7,816 nt of DNA, from contig DSDX01000023.1 in the NCBI GenBank assembly GCA_011048485.1, positions 1-7,816 of the forward strand. Direction: 5' to 3'. Shown piece by piece: positions 1-5,222 of this stretch. The notes beneath the pieces were generated by a model. It made no database searches and had not been told where the DNA came from. It was given only the letters and a program-made list of their open reading frames with translations. Position 1 is the first letter of the stretch; every line of letters starts with the position of its first letter. The translations under genes and the position numbers were made by a program. The stretch is from Candidatus Aminicenantota bacterium (GTDB taxonomy: Bacteria > Acidobacteriota > Aminicenantia > Aminicenantales > Saccharicenantaceae).

Positions 1-1
1 C

Positions 2-1228
2 GACCGCCCCATCGCCATGCGGGCCGACGACTCCGTCGTCAAGGCCGCGGCGGGCCGGCCCCTGTTCGTCCGCCGGGCCCGGGGCTACGTCCCCTATCCT
101 CAGCCTGTCCCCGAAGCGCTGCGGTCCGGCCGCGTCATCGTCGCCCTCGGCGGCGAGCTCAAGGACACCATCTCGCTCTACAAGAACGGCTACGTCGTCA
201 CCAGCCAGTTCCTCGGCGACCTCGACGACTACCGGAACTTCGGCTATTTCGAGGAGACCTTGGCCCATCTCCTGCGGCTCTTCGACGCCCGGCCCTCGGC
301 CGTCGTCTCCGACCTCCACCCCGATTTCCGGACGACCCGTCACGCCGAGCGGATGGGCATTCCGCATTATCGCGTCCAACACCACTACGCCCATGTCCTG
401 GCCCCCCTGCTCGAGCACGGGCAGGTGCCGCGGCGCCGCGTCCTCGGCGTGGCCCTCGACGGCTATGGCTACGGGGAGGACGGCGCCGCCTGGGGCGGCG
501 AGTTCCTGCTGGCCGATTACGACGGGTACGAGCGCTTCGCCCGCTTCGAGACGGTGCCGCTGCCCGGCGGCGACCTGGCCGCGCGCGAGCCCTGGCGCAT
601 GGCCCTGGCCTGGCTCGACCGGGCCTTCGACGGCGACGTTCCCGACCTCCCGGCCCTGGGCCGGATCGGGCGGCGGCGCAAGGAGGCCGTGGCCGCGATG
701 ATCCGGGGCGGGGTGCGAAGCCCGCTCACGTCGAGCTGCGGCCGGCTCTTCGACGCCGTCGCCTTCATGGCCGGCTTGGCGCCCGACCGCCTCGAGTTCG
801 AGGCCGAGGCGGCCATGCGCTTCGAGGCCGCGGCCGACCGGGCTCATCGCGGCCTCTACCCCGTGCGGCTGGTCGAGGCGGGGCCGGGCCGGCCGATCGA
901 GATCTCGTTCGCCCCTCTCATCCGGGGCTTCGCCCGCGATGTCGGGAAGGGCGTGCCCGCGGGGACGCTGGCGGCGAAGTTCCACGACTCCCTAGCCAGG
1001 CTTATCGTCCGCGTCGCCGAGAGGGCCCGCCGGGACCGGGGCACGGAGGAAGTCTCGCTGGCCGGGGGTGTCTTCCTCAACAAGCGGCTCCTGGAGAGCG
1101 TGGAGGGACGGCTGGCGGCGAAGGGCTTCCGCGTCTTCCGGCCCTTGGCCTACTCGCCGAGCGACGAATCGCTGTCGCTCGGGCAGATCGCCTGGGGCCT
1201 GGCCAGGATCAAGAACGGCGGAGCTTGA
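2..1228 (+). CDS. hypF: Carbamoyltransferase HypF, C-terminal part (5' truncated by window edge)
   Basis: HypF transfers a carbamoyl group from carbamoyl phosphate to the C-terminal cysteine of HypE, the first step in making the cyanide ligands of the [NiFe]-hydrogenase active site; it acts in the cytoplasm. The frame is open from base 2 (DRPIAMRADDSVV), so the ATG at 17 is internal: this stretch is the end of the YrdC-like domain, whose usual RPI...DDSV motif is visible. The remainder is the Kae1-like carbamoyltransferase domain, with the metal-binding VQHHYAHV motif (visible residues 126-133, His127/128/131), then LDGYGYGEDGAAWGGEF, and GGVFLN at residues 355-360 near the end. The visible 408 residues are roughly the last half of a typical ~750-residue HypF; acylphosphatase, zinc-finger and most of YrdC lie outside the window. 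It is the last gene of its transcription unit, because the next gene is convergent and overlaps its 3' end by 20 bp. Family assignment is firm; other hyp genes are not in view. Confidence 0.93.
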   Translation, partial: DRPIAMRADDSVVKAAAGRPLFVRRARGYVPYPQPVPEALRSGRVIVALGGELKDTISLYKNGYVVTSQFLGDLDDYRNFGYFEETLAHLLRLFDARPSAVVSDLHPDFRTTRHAERMGIPHYRVQHHYAHVLAPLLEHGQVPRRRVLGVALDGYGYGEDGAAWGGEFLLADYDGYERFARFETVPLPGGDLAAREPWRMALAWLDRAFDGDVPDLPALGRIGRRRKEAVAAMIRGGVRSPLTSSCGRLFDAVAFMAGLAPDRLEFEAEAAMRFEAAADRAHRGLYPVRLVEAGPGRPIEISFAPLIRGFARDVGKGVPAGTLAAKFHDSLARLIVRVAERARRDRGTEEVSLAGGVFLNKRLLESVEGRLAAKGFRVFRPLAYSPSDESLSLGQIAWGLARIKNGGA

Positions 1229-1892
1229 GGCCGCCGACAAGCGACATGACCCCGTTCGAAACGGCGGCGGCGGCCGCCCCCGCCGCGGCGCCGGTCGCGA
1301 ACCCCAGGATCCCGCCGACGATGGAGAAGGTCAGCGCGCCCAGGATGTCCCCCCTGTGTTCGACGAAGAACCCGGGCAGCCGCTCGACGAAAGCGGCGAA
1401 CAGCCCGGTCACGCCGGCGAGCAGCCCGAGCACGATCCCGGCGAACAGGCCCAGGACGCCGAAGAACCACAGGAACGAGACGACATCGAACGAGCGGACG
1501 ACGACCTCGCCGCCCGGGGCGTCCGGCACCGTCTCGGCCGGACCCGAGCGCCCGGGACCGGCCTTCATGACCGCCGATTCCGGCCCTGCTCCTCTCGGCC
1601 GGCCGCCGCATCTGACGCACCGTTCGGCCTCGATGTCGTTCTCGAATCCGCAGGCGATGCAGATCACTCTTTTGTCCATCAGGGACGGCGGCTTGGCTTC
1701 GACCCACTCGTCGTTCTCGAAGGCGTACCACTTGCCGCTCCGCGCCCCGATCACCCAGAAGCGCCCCTCCTCGTCCTTGATGCGGAGCCGTCTCAGGGAG
1801 TCGGCGAACTCCTGCTGGGAGATCTTTCGGGCCTCGAATTTCTCGCGCAGAAACGTGAACGTCGCTTCGGCCTCGCGGAAGGGGTCGGCCAT
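1209..1892 (-). CDS. Uncharacterised zinc-ribbon membrane protein
   Basis: A 227-residue protein of unknown function. Three parts are visible. Residues 1-70 are a small soluble domain with a helical segment (FREAEATFTFLREKFEARK) followed by a strand-rich piece with spaced aromatics (GRFWVIGARSGKWYAF, then EWVEAKPP), a pattern seen in small domains often placed beside zinc ribbons. A zinc ribbon follows, Cys78-x2-Cys81-x10-Cys92-x2-Cys95. After a Gly/Pro-rich linker (about 97-130) come two long hydrophobic stretches (about 136-168 and 183-212, Gly/Ala-rich) that look like a membrane hairpin. The start is placed at 1892 (MADPF) because AAGGAG stands 6 nt before it; the in-frame ATG at 1907 has a GGAGG touching it and would sit only about 3 nt from the predicted transcription start. 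A promoter lies directly upstream. The gene runs against hypF and their 3' ends overlap. The soluble domain and ribbon probably face the cytoplasm; no role can be given. Confidence 0.8.
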   Translation of the reverse strand: MADPFREAEATFTFLREKFEARKISQQEFADSLRRLRIKDEEGRFWVIGARSGKWYAFENDEWVEAKPPSLMDKRVICIACGFENDIEAERCVRCGGRPRGAGPESAVMKAGPGRSGPAETVPDAPGGEVVVRSFDVVSFLWFFGVLGLFAGIVLGLLAGVTGLFAAFVERLPGFFVEHRGDILGALTFSIVGGILGFATGAAAGAAAAAVSNGVMSLVGGLKLRRS

Positions 1893-1898
1893 GCGAGT

Positions 1899-1904
1899 CT
1901 CCTT
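1899..1904 (-). promoter_or_regulatory. Shine-Dalgarno deciding the zinc-ribbon gene start
   Basis: AAGGAG on the minus strand, 6 nt before the ATG at 1892. It lies inside the extension that would be coded if the ATG at 1907 were used, so it argues for the shorter protein. Confidence 0.75.
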
Positions 1905-1916
1905 CATCCTCCGTTC

Positions 1917-1946
1917 ATTTTAGCGCCACAATGTCTGTCTTTTCAA
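1917..1946 (-). promoter_or_regulatory. Sigma70-type promoter of the zinc-ribbon gene
   Basis: On the minus strand TTGAAA (1946-1941) and TAAAAT (1922-1917) are separated by 18 bp, each five of six matches to the housekeeping consensus. Transcription would begin near 1910, giving a leader of about 18 nt that contains the AAGGAG ribosome binding site. Two TTATCA copies 11 bp apart (1952-1957 and 1963-1968) stand just upstream of the -35. The call rests on sequence match alone. Confidence 0.6.
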
Positions 1947-1951
1947 CGAGA

Positions 1952-1968
1952 TGATAACTTGCTGATAA
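1952..1968 (-). repeat. Two TTATCA direct repeats upstream of the zinc-ribbon promoter
   Basis: TTATCA occurs on the minus strand at 1968-1963 and 1957-1952, a period of 11 bp, about one helical turn. The copies are centred near -56 and -45 from the predicted transcription start, a usual place for an activator. The first one extends to TTATCAGCA, seven of nine bases of the DnaA box, so they may instead belong with the DnaA-box-like cluster at 2054-2087. Confidence 0.35.
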
Positions 1969-2053
1969 GACGGGGTTTGGACCCGCGGCAAGAATTTGTG
2001 CAAACCGCGCTATGTGCGTGATGGACCGGGAATTGACTCAGGTCCGAGCGTTC

Positions 2054-2087
2054 TTTTCCACAACATTTCCACAAAACCTGTGAATAA
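2054..2087. promoter_or_regulatory. Cluster of DnaA-box-like 9-mers (candidate replication-initiator binding region)
   Basis: Three 9-mers related to the DnaA box TTATCCACA lie in 34 bp: TTTTCCACA at 2054-2062 (+), ATTTCCACA at 2065-2073 (+), 11 bp further on, and TTATTCACA at 2087-2079 (-). The first and last fit the relaxed consensus TTWTNCACA. The stretch is clearly AT-rich against its GC-rich surroundings and lies between the end of the M50 protease gene and the zinc-ribbon promoter. Such clusters occur at oriC, at dnaA promoters and at DnaA-titration sites; no dnaA, dnaN, parA or rpmH is in view, so an origin is only a possibility. Confidence 0.4.
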
Positions 2088-2115
2088 ATGCGGGCCCCCG
2101 AAGCAGCCTTCCGCG

Positions 2116-3051
2116 TCATCCCGTAACTCCCGGCGCGCCGCCGAGCAGATCGATCAGCGAGACACCCTTGATCGGATCGGGAATGAACGAGAGGACGAAG
2201 ATCAGGGCGACGACCACGCTCAGGATCGTCCTTCGCGGCCCGAGCGGGGCGTCCTCGTCGAGGACGGGCGGGTGGCGAAGCCGCATCTTCGACTTGAACT
2301 CGAAAAGGAGGATGACCGCGGCCAGGATGAGCCAGGTCAGGTGGAACAAGACGCCCATGAGGGCCAGGAAGCCGACCATGATCCGCGAGAGGAACCGGGC
2401 CCGCCGGCCGAGAAGGGCGTAAGCGATGTGCCCGCCGTCGAGCTGGCCGATGGGGACGAGATTGAGGGAGGTGACCAGCAGCCCGACCCACCCGGCGAAG
2501 CCGACCGGGTGCAGGACCAGGGCCGAACCTTCGGGGGCGCCGCCGAAGAACAGGCCGCTCAGCATCTTGAACAGCAGCGGCTCGCCGAACGTGATCGTCT
2601 CCGGTGTTTCGACGAACGGCCTGACCTTGGAGAAGGCCAGCCCGATGACCAGGATGGGCACGGTCAGGGCGAAGCCGGCCAGGGGGCCGTTGGCCCCGAC
2701 GTCAAAGATCTGGCGCTTGAACCGGATAGGCGACTTGATGCGGATGAAGGCCCCGAACGTCCCCAGGAAGGGGGGGCCGGGGAGGAAGTAGGGCCAGGTG
2801 GCCAGGACCCCGTAGCGGCGGCAGGTCAAAAAATGACCGAGCTCATGCCCGACGAGGATGGTCAGAAGGGCCAGGGTGTAGGAGAAGCCCAGGCCGAGCG
2901 CCAGGGGATCGAAAAGGGAGGGCCCGGGCCCCCCGTCCGCAGCCAGGAAAGAGAGCCCGAAGAACGTCCCCGCGAACCAGGTGGTCAGGACGGTCAGGCC
3001 GAATAGGAGGCCGTTCAACCAAACCTTTCGGCCCATCGTCGTGTCACTCAT
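2116..3051 (-). CDS. M50 family site-2-protease-like membrane metalloprotease
   Basis: A polytopic zinc protease of the S2P/M50 family, whose members cut membrane-embedded substrates such as anti-sigma factors within the bilayer. With the start at 3051 (MSDTTMGRK) the protein has 311 residues. The zinc motif HELGH is at residues 69-73 in a hydrophobic segment, GPLAGF at 122-127, and the third ligand Asp205 lies in the second motif VPIGQLDGGH (199-208). Strongly hydrophobic segments flank these, and about six membrane spans are plausible. No PDZ domain is seen, so it is not RseP-like; the short form with FGAFIRIKSP resembles the stand-alone site-2 proteases common in acidobacteria, cyanobacteria and plastids (EGY type). 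A GTG at 3087 would extend the frame, but it lies in the stem of the ferredoxin terminator. The chosen ATG has no clear Shine-Dalgarno, and the ATG at 3036 is a possible alternative. The substrate is unknown. Confidence 0.88.
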   Translation of the reverse strand: MSDTTMGRKVWLNGLLFGLTVLTTWFAGTFFGLSFLAADGGPGPSLFDPLALGLGFSYTLALLTILVGHELGHFLTCRRYGVLATWPYFLPGPPFLGTFGAFIRIKSPIRFKRQIFDVGANGPLAGFALTVPILVIGLAFSKVRPFVETPETITFGEPLLFKMLSGLFFGGAPEGSALVLHPVGFAGWVGLLVTSLNLVPIGQLDGGHIAYALLGRRARFLSRIMVGFLALMGVLFHLTWLILAAVILLFEFKSKMRLRHPPVLDEDAPLGPRRTILSVVVALIFVLSFIPDPIKGVSLIDLLGGAPGVTG

Positions 3052-3059
3052 GGCGGCGG

Positions 3060-3092
3060 AAAAAAAAGAGGAGTGAATCGGATCCACTCCTC
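3060..3092 (-). terminator. Intrinsic terminator of the ferredoxin gene
   Basis: On the minus strand an 8-bp stem GAGGAGTG/CACTCCTC (3092-3085 with 3075-3068) encloses a 9-nt loop and is followed at once by eight T residues (3067-3060). Weak pairing can extend into the loop. It begins 26 nt after the ferredoxin stop codon. Its T-run ends eight bases before the ATG of the M50 protease gene, so it separates the two genes and overlaps what would be the protease leader. Confidence 0.88.
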
Positions 3093-3118
3093 AAAAGCGT
3101 CGGTCCGGTCGTCGCGGG

Positions 3119-3367
3119 CTATTTGCCCGTGAGCTTGTGGAACTTCGACATCAACTCTTCTTTGGTCTCCTTGTGGTCGGGGTCCGGGACGCAGCAGTCG
3201 ACGGGACAGACGTCCGCGCACTGCTGCTTGTCGTAGTGGCCGACGCACTCGGTGCACTTCTCGGGATCGATGACGTAGCGCTCTTCGCCGGCGCTGATGG
3301 CCTGGTTGGGGCACTCGGGCTCGCAGGCGCCGCAGTTGATGCACTCTTCGGTGATGATGAAAGCCAT
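3119..3367 (-). CDS. 2[4Fe-4S] ferredoxin, Alvin/YfhL type
   Basis: A small (82-residue) cytoplasmic low-potential electron carrier. The first cluster motif is Cys9-x2-Cys12-x2-Cys15-x3-Cys19-Pro. The second has the insertion typical of the Allochromatium vinosum/YfhL type, Cys38-x2-Cys41-x8-Cys50-x3-Cys54-Pro, followed by an extra Cys pair at 58-59 and a short charged helix at the C-terminus (KETKEELMSKFHKL). All eight cluster cysteines are present. Its length is normal for the type. AAGGAGG stands 6 nt before the ATG. With its own promoter and terminator the gene appears to be monocistronic. Ferredoxins like this may serve pyruvate:ferredoxin oxidoreductase, hydrogenases or redox enzymes in Fe-S or RNA metabolism; nothing nearby shows which partner applies, although hypF in the window shows that a [NiFe] hydrogenase is likely present in the cell. 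Confidence 0.95.
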   Translation of the reverse strand: MAFIITEECINCGACEPECPNQAISAGEERYVIDPEKCTECVGHYDKQQCADVCPVDCCVPDPDHKETKEELMSKFHKLTGK

Positions 3368-3373
3368 GGGAAG

Positions 3374-3380
3374 CCTCCTT
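3374..3380 (-). promoter_or_regulatory. Strong ribosome binding site of the ferredoxin gene
   Basis: AAGGAGG on the minus strand, a complete match to the anti-Shine-Dalgarno core, 6 nt from the ATG. It suggests high translation. Confidence 0.85.
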
Positions 3381-3396
3381 GGAGTATTCGGGGGAT

Positions 3397-3424
3397 ATTA
3401 TATCCCTTCCGGGGAAATTGGCAA
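3397..3424 (-). promoter_or_regulatory. Sigma70-type promoter of the ferredoxin gene with a palindrome over the -10
   Basis: The minus strand reads TTGCCA (3424-3419), a 16-bp spacer, then a perfect TATAAT (3402-3397). Transcription would start near 3390, leaving a leader of about 23 nt with the AAGGAGG site. The -10 lies inside a perfect 15-bp palindrome, 3392-3406 (arms GGGATAT/ATATCCC, one central base), and the spacer holds a second small one, TTCC-GG-GGAA at 3407-3416 on the plus strand. The palindromes would suit a dimeric repressor, but no regulator can be named. The whole promoter fits in the 66-bp gap after the TPR gene. Confidence 0.72.
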
Positions 3425-3433
3425 TGGCCGACC

Positions 3434-4090
3434 CTATTTCCGGACTTCCAGCTTGCCGGCCTTGAGCGAGGCCTCGTAACCGTAGTAGGACTGGGGGAAA
3501 TCCGCCTGGAGCGTCCTGTAGAGGTCGAGCGCCGCGTCGACCTCGCCCTTGAGCTCGTGGCTGCGGGCCAGATGGAAGAGGGCGGCGTCGAGCGGATAGG
3601 CCTCGGGCTTCTCGTCGCGGATCCCGGCGTAGATGGCGATGGCCCGGTCGAAATCCCCGCGACCGAGGGCGATCTGGGCTTTGAGGTGCTGGGCCTGATA
3701 ATAGAGGAGGTCCTTGGGGCGGCTGGGGATCCTGTCGACGTAGGACGCCGCCCGGGTCCAATCGTCCTTCCCGGCCCAGTACTTGGCCAGTTCGATAGCG
3801 GCCAGGCGGGCCGTCCGGCCCTTCTCGGCCAGCGACTCGAGCTCGGATAGCTTTTCGGGCGCCTGCGCGGCCTCGGCGGCCAGCGCCTCGACCCGCCCGA
3901 CGGCCCGGCTCCGGGCGCTCCGCCCGTAGGAGCGGAAGGCGAGAAGCACCCCGAAGACGGCGGCCGCAAGGACGACGGCGGCCGCGACGATGGCGATCTC
4001 GCGGCGATATTCCTGGGCCAGCTTGATCAGGCCTTGGAGGCCGTGGGCCATCTGGTCTTCCTTGAGATGGTGTCTTTCCGTTCTTTTCAT
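3434..4090 (-). CDS. Membrane-anchored TPR protein, YfgM-like
   Basis: A 218-residue protein with a short charged N-terminal tail (1-31), one membrane span at about 32-52 (IAIVAAAVVLAAAVFGVLLAF), and an Ala/Leu-rich helical region that reads as tetratricopeptide repeats from about residue 65 to the end, for example LYYQAQHLKAQIALGRGDFD and the final SHELKGEVDAALDLYRTL. Ending LQADFPQSYYGYEASLKAG is typical of a last TPR helix pair. The layout, cytoplasmic tail, single anchor, then TPRs outside, matches the YfgM/TPR_21-type proteins, which hold partner proteins at the membrane or in the periplasm; that is analogy, not proof. GGAGAG ends 4 nt before the ATG at 4090. The in-frame ATG at 4051 also has AAGGA before it and would remove 13 charged residues. 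A promoter is visible upstream, and the ferredoxin gene follows after 66 bp with its own promoter. Confidence 0.78.
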   Translation of the reverse strand: MKRTERHHLKEDQMAHGLQGLIKLAQEYRREIAIVAAAVVLAAAVFGVLLAFRSYGRSARSRAVGRVEALAAEAAQAPEKLSELESLAEKGRTARLAAIELAKYWAGKDDWTRAASYVDRIPSRPKDLLYYQAQHLKAQIALGRGDFDRAIAIYAGIRDEKPEAYPLDAALFHLARSHELKGEVDAALDLYRTLQADFPQSYYGYEASLKAGKLEVRK

Positions 4091-4120
4091 CGCTCTCTCC
4101 GGCCGGCCGAATGAAGATCC

Positions 4121-4149
4121 CTTTTAGCACAGAAGCACAGAGGGGTCAA
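4121..4149 (-). promoter_or_regulatory. Putative promoter of the TPR gene
   Basis: On the minus strand TTGACC (4149-4144) and TAAAAG (4126-4121) are 17 bp apart, with a TG at the extended -10 position (TGCTAAAAG). Transcription would start near 4115, leaving about 25 nt of leader including GGAGAG. The spacer holds a perfect tandem pair of the 8-mer AGCACAGA (plus strand, 4126-4133 and 4134-4141). The -10 match is only four of six, so the extended TG carries part of the case. Confidence 0.5.
4126..4141. repeat. Tandem 8-bp duplication AGCACAGA inside the TPR promoter
   Basis: Two perfect adjacent copies of AGCACAGA (plus strand). They occupy the -35/-10 spacer of the putative TPR promoter, so gain or loss of a copy would change the spacer from 17 to 25 or 9 bp and disable that promoter. 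Confidence 0.6.
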
Positions 4150-4162
4150 GAACGTGCCGGCC

Positions 4163-4175
4163 TGCGCCTGGCGCA
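4163..4175. repeat. 13-bp palindrome upstream of the TPR promoter
   Basis: TGCGCC-T-GGCGCA is a perfect inverted repeat with a single central base, 13 bp upstream of the putative -35. It lies between the GH130 stop and the TPR promoter. There is no T-run beside it, so it is not a terminator on either strand; an operator is possible, chance in GC-rich DNA is too. Confidence 0.35.
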
Positions 4176-4229
4176 AAACGTCCGCGCTCATCGGCCCGTC
4201 GACGCGTGACGCGCGAAATCTGCGGCTTC

Positions 4230-5222
4230 CTACAGGGGGGGCTCGGAGGCGGCCTCGAGGAGCTCGCCGACCGTCGTCACGGCCAGGGCCACGGACGTAT
4301 CGGCCGCGCCGTAATAAACTCTGACCAAGCTGGCCGGCGGCGCGAACCCCTCCTCGTCGATCTCCTCGACGATCATCCCCGACGGGAAGACGACGTTGGG
4401 GACCTGGCCGCACAGCTCGTAGGGCTCCCGCGGTTCGAGGATGTTGCCGCGCGACCGGCCCAAAACCTTCCGCGGGTCCTCGAGATCGAGCAGGACGACC
4501 CCGGCCTGGTAGATGTTGGCGCTGGCGAAGTGCGTGGCGACGCCATGGTAGATATGAAGCCAGCCCCGGCGAGTCTTGACCGGCGGCGGCCCCGAGCCGA
4601 TGTATTCGTCCCAGTAGTGGAAGCGGCCGCCCATGACCGGTCCCAGCCGCCGCCAGCCGACGAGATCGTCCGACCCGGCCAGCCAGATCTCGGTCCCCGT
4701 CGCCGGCCCCCCGCCGGGCCTGGCCTCGTTCGGACGCTCCAGCCTGAGATAGAGCCCGCCGACCTTCTCCGGGAAGAGGACGCCGTTGCGGACGTCGTCC
4801 GTCGAGGCCAGGCCGAGGAACTCGAACCGCCGCAGGTCCCCCGATCGGGCCAGCCCGAGCCGGCAGCCGCCGTCCATATCCATGGCCAGCAGGACATAAT
4901 GCGCGCCCTCGAGCCTCGTGATCCGGGGGTCATAGACGTGGTAGACCCGGTCCCGGACGCTCTCGATCCCCTCGAGCCTCACGATCTCCGGGCGGACAAC
5001 GAAGCGCGCGCCGTCGGCGCTCTCGGCCATGACCAGGATGGTCTCGCGCGACCGGGCCTGGACGCGCAGCATGAGGTGGGTGATGCCGCCGGCCTTCACG
5101 GCCCCGGGATTGAACACCGACGTCGCGTCCGTGAGCCGGGGCGGAATGTCGGGGATGTCGCCCCGGCTCAGGATCGGATTCCCCGGATCCCGGCGCAAGG
5201 CCGGCGTCCTGTCCCTTCTCAT
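4230..5222 (-). CDS. GH130 family glycoside phosphorylase (mannoside phosphorylase type)
   Basis: GH130 enzymes are inverting phosphorylases that split beta-mannosides with inorganic phosphate to alpha-mannose 1-phosphate; they act in the cytoplasm as five-bladed beta-propellers. The 330-residue protein has the family landmarks in order: GNPIL at 14-18, VFNPG at 36-40, the catalytic-acid motif DPRIT with Asp98, LFPEKVGG at 149-156, ERPN at 162-165, SGPPPVKTRRGWLHIYHGV at 210-228, QVPNVVFPSGM at 273-283 and YYGAADT at 303-309. The usual EDPR is here YDPR (Tyr97 before Asp98), which points to a subgroup apart from the classical mannosyl-glucose and mannooligosaccharide phosphorylases; the substrate, including a beta-1,2-linked one, is open. 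The start at 5222 overlaps the GH94 stop as ATGA, with GGGGAGGGAG just before it. An upstream in-frame ATG at 5408 would add 62 Arg-rich, family-foreign residues inside the GH94 gene. No signal peptide. It is the last gene of the sugar operon. Confidence 0.9.
   Translation of the reverse strand: MRRDRTPALRRDPGNPILSRGDIPDIPPRLTDATSVFNPGAVKAGGITHLMLRVQARSRETILVMAESADGARFVVRPEIVRLEGIESVRDRVYHVYDPRITRLEGAHYVLLAMDMDGGCRLGLARSGDLRRFEFLGLASTDDVRNGVLFPEKVGGLYLRLERPNEARPGGGPATGTEIWLAGSDDLVGWRRLGPVMGGRFHYWDEYIGSGPPPVKTRRGWLHIYHGVATHFASANIYQAGVVLLDLEDPRKVLGRSRGNILEPREPYELCGQVPNVVFPSGMIVEEIDEEGFAPPASLVRVYYGAADTSVALAVTTVGELLEAASEPPL

Larger units (their letters stand above)
1893..2115. other. 223-bp intergenic region between the M50 protease and zinc-ribbon genes
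   Basis: This gap holds the zinc-ribbon promoter and ribosome binding site at its left end, the TTATCA repeats, and the DnaA-box-like cluster at its right end. Between them (about 1971-2045) only weak inverted repeats are seen, CGGG/CCCG around 1971-1985 and GGACC/GGTCC at 2023-2045, without a T-run. No clear terminator for the protease gene was found and no small ORF looks convincing. Confidence 0.6.

Noticed and set aside
2091..2115. Terminator of the M50 protease gene in the GC-rich stretch just after its stop
   Set aside because: The CGGG..CCCG pairing leaves a two-base loop and no T-tract follows; no intrinsic terminator can be supported.
1068..3006. Long plus-strand open frames (1068-2021, 1225-1923, 1996-3006) opposite the zinc-ribbon and M50 genes
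   Set aside because: Their translations are low-complexity Arg/Gly/Pro/Glu-rich and lack domain motifs; they are third-position GC shadows of genes with clear Cys ribbon, HELGH and hydrophobic segments on the other strand.
3052..3087. GTG start at 3087 for the M50 protease
   Set aside because: The codon and the following ones form the stem and T-run of the ferredoxin terminator, and GAGGA touches the GTG without spacing.
4203..4213. CGCG-TGA-CGCG hairpin after the GH130 gene as an operon terminator
   Set aside because: Only four base pairs and no T-run on either strand; ordinary for GC-rich DNA.
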